From the NCBI RefSeq assembly GCF_042662125.1, contig NZ_JBHSXL010000010.1:1-64000 (forward strand): a stretch of DNA of 64,000 nucleotides, given 5' to 3'. Shown here in pieces: positions 15,976 through 25,664 of this stretch. Positions within the stretch are counted from its first letter, which is position 1. Each line of letters starts with the position of its first letter. Under the pieces are notes generated by a model. That model saw only the letters and a list, made by a program, of their open reading frames with translations. It did not search any database and was not told where the DNA came from. The DNA is from Halopenitus salinus. Lineage in GTDB: Archaea; Halobacteriota; Halobacteria; Halobacteriales; Haloferacaceae. Position numbers and translations under genes: made by a program.

Positions 15976-16842
15976 ATGCGCTACAGTCGAAGCTATCTGT
16001 TCGTCCCGGCCACCGACACGGAGGCGCTCGAGAGAGCGCGGGAAGGGCCTGCTGACGCTATCGTCCTGGACATGGAGGACGCGCTCAAGCCGCCCGCCAA
16101 GCCGGACGGGCGCCGGACTGCTCGCGCGGCCCTCGAAGAGCGCTCCCGAGACTCGAAACCACACGTCGTCCGCGTGAACGGTCTCGACACCGAGTGGGGG
16201 GTGAGCGACTTGGAGGTACTCCTGTCTACCGAACGGCCGCCGGACGCTCTACTGCTTCCGGACGTCAGGTCCGAGAGCGACGTCGACGTCGTCGACGATC
16301 TCGTACGCGAGGCCGGCCACGAGGACGAGACCGGCATCGTTCCCCTCGTCGAACGGCCGGCGGCCGTCTTCCGTGCACACGAAATCGCGCGTGCGAGTCC
16401 GCTGATCTCCGCCCTCGCGTTCGGCATGGGCGACCTCCGGCGTCACCTGGGAACCCTGGCCCAGTCCGACGCCGACGTCTCGTTACCGCGTTATCTGGTG
16501 TCACTGGCCGCCAGCGCCGTCGACGTCCCAGCCGTCGACACTCCATACCTTCAGCGCGACGACCCGACGGGACTTCGTACGGACACGCGGGAGGGACGTC
16601 GCATGGGTTACGACGCGAAGCTCACCTTCTTACCGGATCAGATACCAGAGATAAACGAGCTCTTCACGCCCTCGATCGAGGAGGTCGAACGGTCACGGCA
16701 CTTCATCGACGCCTTCGAGTCGGCGCCTGACGAGAAGGGAGCGATATACGTCGACGGGACCTTCCTCGACAAACCGGTCGTGGAGGCACACCGAGAGCGG
16801 GTGGTTCGCGCCGCGAAACACGGTGTCGACCCGAGCGGGTGA
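15976..16842 (+). CDS. CitE-like HpcH/HpaI-family C-C lyase
   Basis: 288 residues from ATG 15976; the frame continues upstream but that part is noncoding. Motifs of the CitE/L-malyl-CoA lyase group: SYLFVPATDTEALERA at the start, AIVLDMEDALKP (acid-base and metal region), VRVNGLDTEWG (substrate Arg), and SALAFGMGDLRRHLG. The C-terminal GYDAKLTFLPDQIPEINELF matches the usual lid helix. The family cleaves or forms CoA esters such as citramalyl- or malyl-CoA. Here it neighbours a divergent dehydrogenase and an MFS carrier, suggesting organic-acid catabolism; the precise substrate is not known. Confidence 0.85.
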   Translation: MRYSRSYLFVPATDTEALERAREGPADAIVLDMEDALKPPAKPDGRRTARAALEERSRDSKPHVVRVNGLDTEWGVSDLEVLLSTERPPDALLLPDVRSESDVDVVDDLVREAGHEDETGIVPLVERPAAVFRAHEIARASPLISALAFGMGDLRRHLGTLAQSDADVSLPRYLVSLAASAVDVPAVDTPYLQRDDPTGLRTDTREGRRMGYDAKLTFLPDQIPEINELFTPSIEEVERSRHFIDAFESAPDEKGAIYVDGTFLDKPVVEAHRERVVRAAKHGVDPSG

Positions 16843-16912
16843 CGATCCCCTCCCGCTCCGCCAGAGAAGGGCGATTCGTGCTGGCGGGCGGAGCTTCCGT
16901 CGCCTCGTCGCG

Positions 16913-17956
16913 TCACTCTCGGAGTTCGGAGACGTCGAACACCGGCTTGCAGGTCCGTCCGTCCAGAAACGCCTCGAACGCTTCGTCGGCGTCGAGGAGC
17001 GAAAATCGGGAATCGATGAGCCCCTCGGCGTCGACGGTTCCCGACCGGATCATCCGGACCGACCGCTCGAAGTCCTCCCACATCGAGGCGAACGAACACT
17101 GGATGTCCAGCTCCGAGCGGACCAGCGGCGAGTAGGCCATCGTGGTCTCGCCGGTCTGTCCGACCAGCACGATTTGACCGCCCTTCCGGACCGCGTCGAC
17201 GGACATCGGGAGTCCTGACGGGTGACCGGTCGTATCGAACACGACGTCGAAGCCGATTCCGTCGGTGACCTCCTCGCGGAGCGAATCGAGATCCTCGTTC
17301 TCGACGTCGACCGTTCGGAAGCCGAAGTCCCGCGCCAGCGGAAGCCGGTGTTCCGCGTCCCGACCCACGCCCGCGACGATCACGTCGCCTCCCTGCGCGG
17401 CGGCTATCTGTGCGGTGACCTGCCCGATCGGGCCGGGACCGGCGACCAGCACCGTGTCGCCCGCCCCGACTCGCGAGTTCTCGACGACGGCGCGAGCCCC
17501 GATGCTCGTCGGTTCGGTGACGGCGGCGCGTCGCAGGTCGAGTTCGGGTGGAAGCGCGTGGAGCGCCGTCTCCGGAACGGGAACGTACTCGGCGTAGGCG
17601 CCGTCGTGGTCGACGCCGGTGACGACGGCGTTCTGACAGACGTGTTCGTCGCCGGACTTACACTGATAACACGAGCCACAGCCGCGTATCGGTCGCTCGA
17701 CGACCGGGTCACCGACGGAGAACTCCGTGACGTCGGACCCGACGTCGACCACCCGTCCCGAGTATTCGTGACCGATGACGGTCGGCGGTTCCATCCGGTG
17801 GTACGCCTCCTTGAACTTGTAGATACCCGCGTCGCTGCCGCACACGCCGGCGTAAGCGACTTCGACGAGCGCCTCGTTCGGTTTCGGCTCCGGTTTCGGG
17901 ACGTCGACGAGTTCCATCCCACCCTTGTCTCGAGTTGTCTTGGCAAGTGCACGCAT
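16913..17956 (-). CDS. Zinc-dependent alcohol dehydrogenase (MDR family)
   Basis: 347 residues. Catalytic zinc ligands appear in AGVCGSDAGIYK (Cys) and VIGHEYSGRVVDVG (His-Glu); the structural zinc loop CGSCYQCKSGDEHVC has four cysteines. The nucleotide fold has VLVAGPGPIGQVTAQIAAAQ. This looks like the threonine/sorbitol dehydrogenase branch, oxidising a polyol, sugar or amino alcohol with NAD(P). The gene is followed on the same strand by none close; the MFS gene (18065-19237) lies 108 bases upstream on the same strand and may be cotranscribed. Confidence 0.88.
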   Translation of the reverse strand: MRALAKTTRDKGGMELVDVPKPEPKPNEALVEVAYAGVCGSDAGIYKFKEAYHRMEPPTVIGHEYSGRVVDVGSDVTEFSVGDPVVERPIRGCGSCYQCKSGDEHVCQNAVVTGVDHDGAYAEYVPVPETALHALPPELDLRRAAVTEPTSIGARAVVENSRVGAGDTVLVAGPGPIGQVTAQIAAAQGGDVIVAGVGRDAEHRLPLARDFGFRTVDVENEDLDSLREEVTDGIGFDVVFDTTGHPSGLPMSVDAVRKGGQIVLVGQTGETTMAYSPLVRSELDIQCSFASMWEDFERSVRMIRSGTVDAEGLIDSRFSLLDADEAFEAFLDGRTCKPVFDVSELRE

Positions 17957-18064
17957 ACGACTGACGTCTGATTCGATCCTGATAAACGAATGGGCTCTCC
18001 CCTCGACTCCGGATGTCGAGTCGCGTCCCCAGCCCGGCGGAGGTCCCTCGTCGGTCCGCCGGCG

Positions 18065-19237
18065 CTACGCGTTCGTACCGAGCGCCCGGTTGAGCACCAG
18101 CAGGACGACGAGCGTCCCGAGCAGGCCGGCAACGAACCCGTAGGCCGTTTTCCACCCGGCGACGTCGACCAGTAGTCCGGTGACGCCGCTCCCGAGCGAA
18201 CTGACGAGCAACACGACCGTCCGAACGAGACCGAACCCCGTTCCCCGTTCGTCGGGCGCGAGGTTGTCCATGAATCGCGAGTTCATGACGCCGGGCCAGC
18301 TGAGGCCCAGCCCCACGAGGATAACGCCGCCGCCGTGGACGAACGGTCCCGTGCCCAACAGGAACGTCGCGTATCCAGCGGCGCCAGCGAGGAACGCACC
18401 GCCCAAAACGACGTCGCGGCCGATCGTATCCGAGACCCGACCGAGCGCTGGCGATCCGACGAGCGTGAACGCGAACACCGCGCCGAAGATGACGCTCGCC
18501 CGGGACGTGGAGAGGCCCCCGTATTCGACGAGAAACGTGGGGAAAAAGGAGGCGAACGCTTGCCAGGTGAAAAATCCGAGCATCGCGATCGCGGTGGTGA
18601 ACAGGATGGTCCGGCGAGAGAGGAGGTCCAGGAGTCGGCGCACGTTGAGCTGGTCGCGTATCGAGGCGTCGAGGTTCTCGGGTGACGTGGCGGGCGCCCG
18701 CCAGACGAACAGCGCGAGCGCGGCGACCGCGATCGCCGTCGCGGCGAGCGGTCCCGCCCGCCAGTCGAGGCGCGCCGCCAGGTACGCGGCGGCGACGGGA
18801 GCCACGAGTCCGCCGGCCGAGGCACCGATCTCGTGAATGCCGAGCGCTCGGCCCGTATTCTGGAACTGATTGGAGAGAAACGCCACCCCGGCGGTGAAGT
18901 ACAGTCCCGAGGCCGCACCGACGCCAACGGCGAGGATCGCGAACACCGGAAACGTCGGCGACAGTCCGAGCGCGAGGGTCGTGATCCCGGTCGCCCCGAT
19001 GGCGATCGAGACGACTCGCGTCTCGCCGATCCGGTCGGCTAGCACGCCACCCGGGAACTGGAAGAGGGCGTAGGCGGCCCACATTCCCGAAAACGCCAGT
19101 CCCACCTGACCGTTCGAGACCGAGAAGGCGTCGGTGATCTGGGGGACCAGCGGACTCGTGACGAGACGGGCAAACATCGTCACGAAAAACGCCGCCGTCG
19201 TCACCCCGAGAATCTCCCGTTCTCGCCATCGACTCAT
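18065..19237 (-). CDS. MFS transporter
   Basis: 390 residues with 12 predicted helices. The loop 2-3 motif GGVLADRIGETRVV (a GxLaDRxGrR type signature) is present, and VGSPALGRVSDTIGRDVVLG repeats it in the second half. TATA-like ATTATAAAGA at 19261-19268 lies about 27 bases before the ATG, supporting this start. The probable role is uptake of the compound handled by the adjacent dehydrogenase and CitE-like lyase. Confidence 0.86.
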   Translation of the reverse strand: MSRWREREILGVTTAAFFVTMFARLVTSPLVPQITDAFSVSNGQVGLAFSGMWAAYALFQFPGGVLADRIGETRVVSIAIGATGITTLALGLSPTFPVFAILAVGVGAASGLYFTAGVAFLSNQFQNTGRALGIHEIGASAGGLVAPVAAAYLAARLDWRAGPLAATAIAVAALALFVWRAPATSPENLDASIRDQLNVRRLLDLLSRRTILFTTAIAMLGFFTWQAFASFFPTFLVEYGGLSTSRASVIFGAVFAFTLVGSPALGRVSDTIGRDVVLGGAFLAGAAGYATFLLGTGPFVHGGGVILVGLGLSWPGVMNSRFMDNLAPDERGTGFGLVRTVVLLVSSLGSGVTGLLVDVAGWKTAYGFVAGLLGTLVVLLVLNRALGTNA

Positions 19238-19290
19238 CGCCTCTGACTCCGCCCCGCCACATTATAAAGAGCAAGGAGTCGTGTTGTGGG

Positions 19291-19440
19291 CGGATGCGTG
19301 ACGCGAATCGTGTGGTGCGTGGGTTGTACGTCTGTGAGTCGTGCGGAGCGACGATGAACGCGGACGTGAACGGCGCGGTGAACATCCGACGAAAGATAAC
19401 TCAGAGTCCTCCGACAGAGGGTCTGACTAAATCAAAATAG
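19291..19440 (+). pseudogene. TnpB C-terminal remnant
   Basis: One frame reads RGLYVCESCGATMNADVNGA followed by VNIRRKITQSP and a TAG. This is the end of an IS200/IS605 OrfB: the second CxxC of its zinc finger and the ADVNGAxNI motif with the final catalytic Asp. Its wording differs from the TnpB copies at the left of the window, so it stems from another subfamily. All upstream parts are gone. Confidence 0.6.
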
Positions 19441-19745
19441 CGGGGTGACAGATTGCACCGTCACGACTACTCCGGATCGCTGAGGGCAGGTCACGCTCCT
19501 TCGCGGCGTCGAAGGCGATCGCGAACCCGCCACGAGAACGATCGAACGCACCGCCGTGACGATACGATCGAGCGAACCGGCACCACGATCTAGACCGAGG
19601 TGGGACGTGCACCGCTTCGAATCACCGCCCTGGAAACGGATGTCGACGTCGACGACCCTCGATGCCGTGTCCTCGATCGCACTCGAACGGGCGGACGTTC
19701 GAGTGGTCGACGATCCCGGATCCATCGAGGAATCCGATGCGAATC
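19427..19745 (+). repeat. Degenerate repeat, copy C
   Basis: Matches copy B (6093-6440) in three blocks: AATAGCGGGGTGACAGATTG, CTTCGCGGCGTCGAAGGCGA and CCTCGATGCCGTGTCCTCGA followed by CGAGTGGTCGACGATCCCGG. It begins at the end of the tnpB remnant, just as copies A and B follow IS200/IS605 end remnants. An early stop breaks the frame that is open in copy B. Confidence 0.5.
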
Positions 19746-20583
19746 GAAATAGTCGCTTGCTAAGACGTTGTCTCGATCGACGGAAGACGTATATCCGACT
19801 CGCTCGTTCCCCTGTTCCAATCAGGAAATGAGCAAGATAAGTGACTCTTTCACCAGCCTTCGCCCCGCTGCTGTGAGATAAGCTAGTTGTATGTGAAGAC
19901 GAATGTTTGACGCCTGCTTTAACGACATCTGCATTCGAGGATAGAAATAGTTTGATAATTGGTTAGTTTAGTATTTTTAATTTCTAAATACATATTTTAT
20001 GCTGGTTTGATTCCCGTGTTTCACGCAGTGACATCGTTGGAAGGGCGTCTATAACCACCGTATCTTGTTGTTCAGAACGCGTACGTCGCTGACGAGATGT
20101 ATTCCGTGGAATTCCTCGAAAATTCATTTACTTCAGGGATTCTCGTCATATTAAACTAAACATGCAGTAAGTGGATTGTAGCGAATAACCGTCGGAATAC
20201 AGTCATATCCATCATCATTGAGTTCACAATCCCATCGATCACAAGGCAATCTGAACTCGTCCCATCAAACGGCCATCGAGCGGACTTCTGAACCTAGATG
20301 TGCTGATGAGTTAACAGCGATAAATATAAAATACATAGATATATAAGATAAAATATAGTAAAGGTAGAATAGCCAGCTCAAGTGGATATTGAGTTTAGTT
20401 ATTGACTCGGGGATCGCCCTTTCTCCAGAGAAGCCAACTCGAAGCTGTCTTCACATCGATTTTGAAGAGCGACTCGGAACATGAAGCGTTCCAAGACCGT
20501 CTTTCCTTACTCTTCGTCTTACATAAATACGATCCCGACTTGATACAAAATCTTTATCATGTATTAGTCTGGAATCTCTTGGT
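19746..20583. other. AT-rich gene-free leader of the TRAP island
   Basis: About 840 bases with no supported gene. Base composition drops sharply from the GC-rich left flank, marking the left edge of an AT-rich island. Around 20310-20380 there is a run of short ATA/TAT words that could hold a promoter. A 69-codon frame at 20402-20611 lacks any recognisable pattern and was not accepted. Confidence 0.5.
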
Positions 20584-21129
20584 ATGCCATTACAGGCGTT
20601 ATCAAGAATAGCCACTGATATTATTGGTAAGAAAGATGATAGTATTATCCAAATAGCAGGTATTCTTCTGCTACATCTGATGCTAATAACGGGATTAATT
20701 CAAATTTTTAATCGCTTTATCGATATTTCTGTCGGTCTGTATTGGGTTGGTGAGATAACACGAACAACGTTGGTGTTTCTCACATTAGTCGCCCTTCCAT
20801 ATCTATTCAAACATAACTTGGATATCTCATTCTTACCAATTCTTGAACGATTCTCCAACGAGACGTATAATGTTCTCATCTTAGTCCGTAACATATTGTT
20901 AATTGGATTTCTCGTAATTATGGTTCAGTCCTCGTACCTATCATACTACCAAGTTAACTCGATCACGCTTCCTACAATTAGATGGTTCTACATCCGATGG
21001 ATATACGCAGTAATGGCCGTATCCTTCGGTGCAACAATCGTCTATGTCATTTCGGATACCTTGGGGAAATTGATCGCGTTAGCATCAACGGATGGAGTCG
21101 AAACTGACGCAGGTGATGATCATGTCTAA
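20584..21129 (+). CDS. dctQ: TRAP transporter small membrane subunit (DctQ)
   Basis: 181 residues with four hydrophobic segments (LLLHLMLITGLIQIF, TTLVFLTLVALPYLF, ILLIGFLVIMVQSSY, AVMAVSFGATIVYVI), the DctQ architecture. The segment ISVGLYWVGEITRTTLVFL matches the family's conserved entry to helix 2. DctQ pairs with the large DctM subunit, whose gene overlaps the 3' end here. Codons are AT-rich compared with the rest of the window, in line with horizontal acquisition. Confidence 0.85.
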   Translation: MPLQALSRIATDIIGKKDDSIIQIAGILLLHLMLITGLIQIFNRFIDISVGLYWVGEITRTTLVFLTLVALPYLFKHNLDISFLPILERFSNETYNVLILVRNILLIGFLVIMVQSSYLSYYQVNSITLPTIRWFYIRWIYAVMAVSFGATIVYVISDTLGKLIALASTDGVETDAGDDHV

Positions 21130-22420
21130 CCTCTTGTTGCTCGCCTTTTTCATTACACTATTGGGATTGTACGCGCTTGGCGTACCGCTCGGTTATGCAC
21201 TTGGTTCAACGGTTGTTGTTGTGATGTTTCTCCCTATCGGCCCAGAACTCAATTTTGCCATCTTGGCACAGCGAGTCTATGCGGGAATGGACGTGTGGGT
21301 ACTACTAGCGATTCCGTTTTTCATCTTTGCAGGCCGACTTATGAATGAGGCGGGGATAACTGAAGATCTCTTTGACTTTGCCACTGAACTAGTTGGGACG
21401 CTACAAGGGGGACTCGCTCAGGTGAATGTGATTGTAAGCGTAATCTTCTCCGGAATGAGCGGGTCTGCGGTTGCTGATGCAGCTGGCCTTGGCGTGATAG
21501 AATATGACGCGATGACGTCACATGGATTTGATGGGAAAGATGCAGTGGGAGTGACCGGATCCTCTGCAATAATTGGACCAATTATCCCCCCCAGTATTCC
21601 GGTCGTGATTTACGCTGTACTTGTCGAAGAGTCGATCGGTGCCCTGTTCATGGCAGGTGTGATTCCGGGACTGATGATGGCTATAGCGCTGATGCTGACG
21701 ATCTATTTCTTGGCCCGGAAACACGACTGGCCACGGGGTGAGCCGATTAATGTTCGAAGACTTTCTGTTTCGTTATTACGAACTATCCCAGGCCTCATAA
21801 CGCCTGCAATCATCCTCGGCGGAATCATGCTCGGGATCTTCACAGCAACTGAGGCCGCTATTGTTGCCAGTCTATGGGCAATCCTGATCGGTACGTTCTA
21901 TTATCGTGGCCTAAACGTTCGGACGTATTACAGGGTTTGTCGCGACACATTCGAAGATACAGCGAGTATTATCATTATTCTCGGATTCGCGAATGTCTAT
22001 GCCTACTGGCTTACGCTTTCAGGAATTCCGGATATCCTCGGAGGAGTCATACTTGGAATCTCTGAGAGTACGGTAATCACACTTCTCTTCTTGACGATAC
22101 TACTGCTCGTGTTAGGTACGTTCATGGAGACTAACGCGATTCTTCTGATACTCACACCAGTCTTACTGCCGATGTTCCCAACTCTTGGTATCGATCCGAT
22201 TCACTTTGGAATCGTAATGATAGTCACGTTGATGTATGGTCTTATCACACCGCCTTTCGGTATTATTCTCTTTGTACTTGAACGAGTTACCGATGAAACT
22301 CTCACAGATGTAATGAAATCTATGCTGCCATACTACATTCCGCTGGGGATCGTTCTATTATTCATTGTTATATTCCCAGAACTCTCGTTATACGTTCCTC
22401 GAGCAACCGGTCTGCTGTGA
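21122..22420 (+). CDS. dctM: TRAP transporter large permease subunit (DctM)
   Basis: About 432 residues from ATG 21122 (GGTGAT lies just before it; an in-frame ATG at 21116 is an alternative). Typical DctM segments: AIPFFIFAGRLMNEAGIT, GMSGSAVADAAGLGVIE, AIIGPIIPPSIPVVIYAV and the C-terminal GLITPPFGIILFVLERV. DctM forms the ion-coupled channel that takes solute from the binding protein. It overlaps dctQ by eight bases. The binding protein is encoded on the other strand at 23529-24620. Confidence 0.92.
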   Translation: MSNLLLLAFFITLLGLYALGVPLGYALGSTVVVVMFLPIGPELNFAILAQRVYAGMDVWVLLAIPFFIFAGRLMNEAGITEDLFDFATELVGTLQGGLAQVNVIVSVIFSGMSGSAVADAAGLGVIEYDAMTSHGFDGKDAVGVTGSSAIIGPIIPPSIPVVIYAVLVEESIGALFMAGVIPGLMMAIALMLTIYFLARKHDWPRGEPINVRRLSVSLLRTIPGLITPAIILGGIMLGIFTATEAAIVASLWAILIGTFYYRGLNVRTYYRVCRDTFEDTASIIIILGFANVYAYWLTLSGIPDILGGVILGISESTVITLLFLTILLLVLGTFMETNAILLILTPVLLPMFPTLGIDPIHFGIVMIVTLMYGLITPPFGIILFVLERVTDETLTDVMKSMLPYYIPLGIVLLFIVIFPELSLYVPRATGLL

Positions 22421-22519
22421 GGAACGCGCCATTTTGAAAAGAAATTGTGTCAATTATTATATTTAGGCGAGGAGGATATTCCATAAATACTTTTATGACT
22501 AGATATAATCGCTATTCGC

Positions 22520-23395
22520 ATGGATATCAATGGGGTCATCCCACCCATGGTTACGCCTGTCGAAGATCGCTCAGGAACAATCGCCATAGATGAATTACGA
22601 CAATTAACCAATCGGCTTGTGAAAAATGGGGTACACGGTTTGTTCCCATGTGGGACGACCGGAGAGTTTTCGAGTCTATCACGATCGGACCGATCCACAA
22701 TAATCCAAACCGTATCAAATTCAGCAGATTCTGTGCCAGTATTAGCGGGATGTGGTGGGACAAGTCGTTCAGAGGTACTTTCCCTAATTGATGATGCTGA
22801 GAAGGCTGGTGCAGATGCTGCAGTCATCGTCCTCCCGTATTACTTACCTGGCTCTCCAGAGGGTTTTGAGGAGTTTTATTCCAACATAGCAGACGACTCA
22901 TCACTCCCCATCATCCTCTATCATATCCCGTCTCGAACAGGGCAAGAACTCCCCGTGGCAACTGTTCAAGCGCTCGCAGAACATCCAGCTATACACGGAA
23001 TTAAGGACTCTAGTGGTGATGTCGGATATCTCTATGAGCTTGTTCGTTCGACTCCGGAGTCATTTTCTGTTCTCCAAGGGGGGGTTATCGATTCACCTAC
23101 TGTCTTTCGTTTGGGAATTGACGGAATCGTTCCAGGTGAGGCAAATTACATGCCGTCGACCCTCGTCAACGTATACAGTTCATTCGTAGACAACAATGAC
23201 GAAGCAATGATGGACGCACTACGATCCACTATTGAGATCGGACGTTCCTTTAGGGAAATTCCGCTTATTCCCGGTATAAAGTATCTGACAACCTATTCTG
23301 GAATTGATGTTGGACCTTCTCTTCCTCCCCTCCCAACGCTCAATGAGGAGATGAAGCGAGAACTTCGCGTGCGTTTTGACGAGTCAATGGGGTAG
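22520..23395 (+). CDS. DapA/NAL-family aldolase of the TRAP locus
   Basis: 291 residues in the class I aldolase family of DapA and N-acetylneuraminate lyase. Motifs: GLFPCGTTGEFSSLS (substrate carboxylate loop), YHIPSRTGQELP (Tyr) and IHGIKDSSGDVGYLY (Schiff-base Lys). The arrangement next to a TRAP system and an IclR regulator points to catabolism of a 2-keto acid or sugar acid rather than lysine synthesis; the lysine dapA is at 51854. CATAAATAC near 22491 sits at leaderless promoter distance. It converges with dctP. Confidence 0.82.
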   Translation: MDINGVIPPMVTPVEDRSGTIAIDELRQLTNRLVKNGVHGLFPCGTTGEFSSLSRSDRSTIIQTVSNSADSVPVLAGCGGTSRSEVLSLIDDAEKAGADAAVIVLPYYLPGSPEGFEEFYSNIADDSSLPIILYHIPSRTGQELPVATVQALAEHPAIHGIKDSSGDVGYLYELVRSTPESFSVLQGGVIDSPTVFRLGIDGIVPGEANYMPSTLVNVYSSFVDNNDEAMMDALRSTIEIGRSFREIPLIPGIKYLTTYSGIDVGPSLPPLPTLNEEMKRELRVRFDESMG

Positions 23396-23528
23396 CCACA
23401 AGATCAGCATCAGAGAATTCTCTTTTAGACTAGTCGTGATCTAGACCACAGTTCCTCTCACATCATATCCGCCCGTGAAAATAGATATTGAAAAACCGAT
23501 CCAGTCCCTCGATATTCAGGTTCGGAGC

Positions 23529-24620
23529 CTACAGATCCTGGATCTCCTGGAAGTCAACAGCCCATTCCTCGGAAGATAATTCCTCAAGGTAGGGTTGTCC
23601 TGCTTCTACAAACGCCTCCCGGTCAACCTCATCTGCACGAATTATGGTAGTACCTTCATCACGAGCCGCATCATACTCGTCCTCTTCCTGTTCACGGATG
23701 CTATCTGTTACATCATCGGCCGCCTCTTCTATCACGGATTCCATGTAGTCTCTGTCGTCTGTAGAGAGACCCTGATAGAATTCCTCATTCATGATGAAGT
23801 GGTGCATACTCAACAGATGGTTCGTCTCTGAGAAATGACTTTGAACCTCATAGAGGCTCGTCGACATGAACTGCGTTATTGGCCCCTCCGAGGAGTCTGC
23901 AACACCGGTCTCCAATGCCGAATAGAGCTCGTCGAATGGAACCGGGGTAACATCAACGCCAATCTCTTCCCAAACGCCGACCCACGAGTCGAACTGGGGA
24001 AGCCTCATCTTCAATCCCTGAACGTCTTCTGGTGAGGTAACCGACTTATTAGCCGTGACTCCCCGATTTCCCCATCGGTAGCCTTTGAACATTCGGAGAC
24101 CATTGTTCAAGAGCTCTCCATTGAGCCCGTCCTCGGTCAACAAGAATTCCTCTTCGACACTACGATAATGTTCGATATCCCTGATGACAAAGGGGTCGCC
24201 CGCAAACGTATACGATGGGGCAAATCGTGTTGCAGTCGCCTCAGGACTCTCGATAACCATATCGGTCGTTCCCGAAACTGTAGCGTCAAGAACTTCCTCG
24301 GCGCCGCCTATTGTGCCTGCTTCCAGGTTAAACGAGATACGACCGTCAGTCTCATTTTCAATACGATCGATAAATTCCGATTGAATGGTCTGAACAATCG
24401 TGCTCTCTGGCCCGTTAGCCGAAGCAAGGGTGATCTCGACATCTTCTTCGCTATCTCCGTTACCACCATTACCGCCGTTACCACCATTCCCTCCGTTACC
24501 ACCATTTCCATTCCCATTTCCACCCATGCATCCAGCAGTACCTACCGTACCAACTGTAAGTGCAACGCCACTCTTTTTCAGTAGTTCTCTGCGCTCAACC
24601 GGCCCATTATTCCAGGACAT
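23529..24620 (-). CDS. dctP: TRAP transporter substrate-binding lipoprotein (DctP)
   Basis: 363 residues. A twin-arginine lipoprotein signal (ERRELLKKSG..., lipobox GTAGCMGG) is followed by a Gly/Asn linker of GGN repeats and then the DctP fold. Conserved points: EVLDATVSGTTDMVIESP, RWGNRGVTANKSVTSPEDVQ, and GLKMRLPQF with the arginine that binds the substrate carboxylate. It presents an organic acid to DctQM. The gene is opposite to dctQM, so the two have separate promoters. The C-terminus is very acidic. Confidence 0.92.
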   Translation of the reverse strand: MSWNNGPVERRELLKKSGVALTVGTVGTAGCMGGNGNGNGGNGGNGGNGGNGGNGDSEEDVEITLASANGPESTIVQTIQSEFIDRIENETDGRISFNLEAGTIGGAEEVLDATVSGTTDMVIESPEATATRFAPSYTFAGDPFVIRDIEHYRSVEEEFLLTEDGLNGELLNNGLRMFKGYRWGNRGVTANKSVTSPEDVQGLKMRLPQFDSWVGVWEEIGVDVTPVPFDELYSALETGVADSSEGPITQFMSTSLYEVQSHFSETNHLLSMHHFIMNEEFYQGLSTDDRDYMESVIEEAADDVTDSIREQEEDEYDAARDEGTTIIRADEVDREAFVEAGQPYLEELSSEEWAVDFQEIQDL

Positions 24621-24847
24621 ACGTGCTATTGAGGATACTAATTATTAATAAATGTTTTGGATATTTTGTTGTGGGCATATCTCTAAAATTGAGCATCTTT
24701 GTGGTACACAAATCTGTGGAAATCCAGTAGCGAGCAGCTTCGAGTTAGTCAATATCATTGAAGATAGTTTATTAGGGGAAAAGTACTCTTAGAAGCCGTG
24801 TAATCTGGATATCTAGATTAAATTGCGAATATTCCTGGTCAATTATA

Positions 24848-25144
24848 TTGACTACACTCAAAGATCAGATCCATGGGCATTACATACGTACGTTTGTGAT
24901 TTTGAGTAATGAAGGTACAATCACACTAGATGGTTTGATCGTGTCTTGGGGTCGCGGTAAGTTAGGGATTGAGGCGTCCGAATTAGAGTTCTATCGCGGA
25001 GATCGAACGCCCTTGGAAGGTATCGCGTGGATTGACTTGTCGTTTAGAGGGCGAGTTCGAACTCCACACCGGACGATTAAGAAAAGAATTCGCTGTCATT
25101 TGACTAGTATGTCACTTCGAGAGATAAATAAATTTCTTGAGTGA
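24848..25144 (+). CDS. Doubtful hypothetical protein
   Basis: 98 codons in one frame, starting at a TTG, with no obvious ribosome-binding site. The product (SNEGTITLDGLIVSWGRGKL, then ELEFYRGDRTPLEG) has balanced composition and might be a beta-rich protein, but no family is recognised. It lies just before a decayed transposase, so it may itself be a fragment. Confidence 0.3.
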   Translation: MTTLKDQIHGHYIRTFVILSNEGTITLDGLIVSWGRGKLGIEASELEFYRGDRTPLEGIAWIDLSFRGRVRTPHRTIKKRIRCHLTSMSLREINKFLE

Positions 25145-25236
25145 TATCGGTCGATCTGAGTCCCATTGCTATTCGAAACTAGGTTCATAAAGTCGATCTA
25201 TAGCTGCTCTTGATCGTCTCGGAGGATCAACTCGCG

Positions 25237-25515
25237 GTTGACGAAAAGATGCTCCGACTCCATGGTCCGCAGTTCTAGCTGGACGGCAAAGTTTATCCGG
25301 ATAGGAACGAAATCCTTCACGTTAACCTCTCTGCCACCACAAATGAAAAACTGACGCGATGGTTTCTGACTGAGCTACACTAGCACTACTAGCTCAATAC
25401 CGTGACGTTCCTCATCGATAATGGAAGCTATCATGAATTAATTCTTGCTGAAGACAATTATCCATTTCAAGTTATTCAGCATGGAAATTGGATTGCCATC
25501 GAACATATCTTATAA
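25237..25515 (+). pseudogene. Decayed IS6-type transposase
   Basis: One frame with three internal stops reads VDEKMLRLHGPQF*LDGKVY, then NEILHVNLSATTNEKLTRWF, VTFLIDNGSYHELI and FQVIQHGNWIAIEHI. The order matches the catalytic core of haloarchaeal IS6-type DDE transposases: VDE first, then an FLVDG-type segment, then GNRNAVERVF. The second Asp and last Glu positions are still visible. No inverted repeats were found. Confidence 0.55.
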
Positions 25516-25664
25516 AAAATAGAACGGCGAACATCATCGTTCACAAATAGTTTTAGCAATGTCGTGCTAGAGACAGCTTAAAACAGGCTTGAATCTGTCG
25601 CCATCTATCATAATCCACGCCAAAGTTAACGTGAACTGTCTTAGATGAGACATGACCTAATTAC

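Noticed and set aside
20402..20611. 69-codon frame before dctQ
   Set aside because: Starts at TTG, overlaps the dctQ start and has no recognisable pattern.
23529..24620. GGN repeats in dctP as a CRISPR-like or satellite array
   Set aside because: They encode the usual Gly/Asn linker after a lipoprotein signal; units are three codons without spacers.
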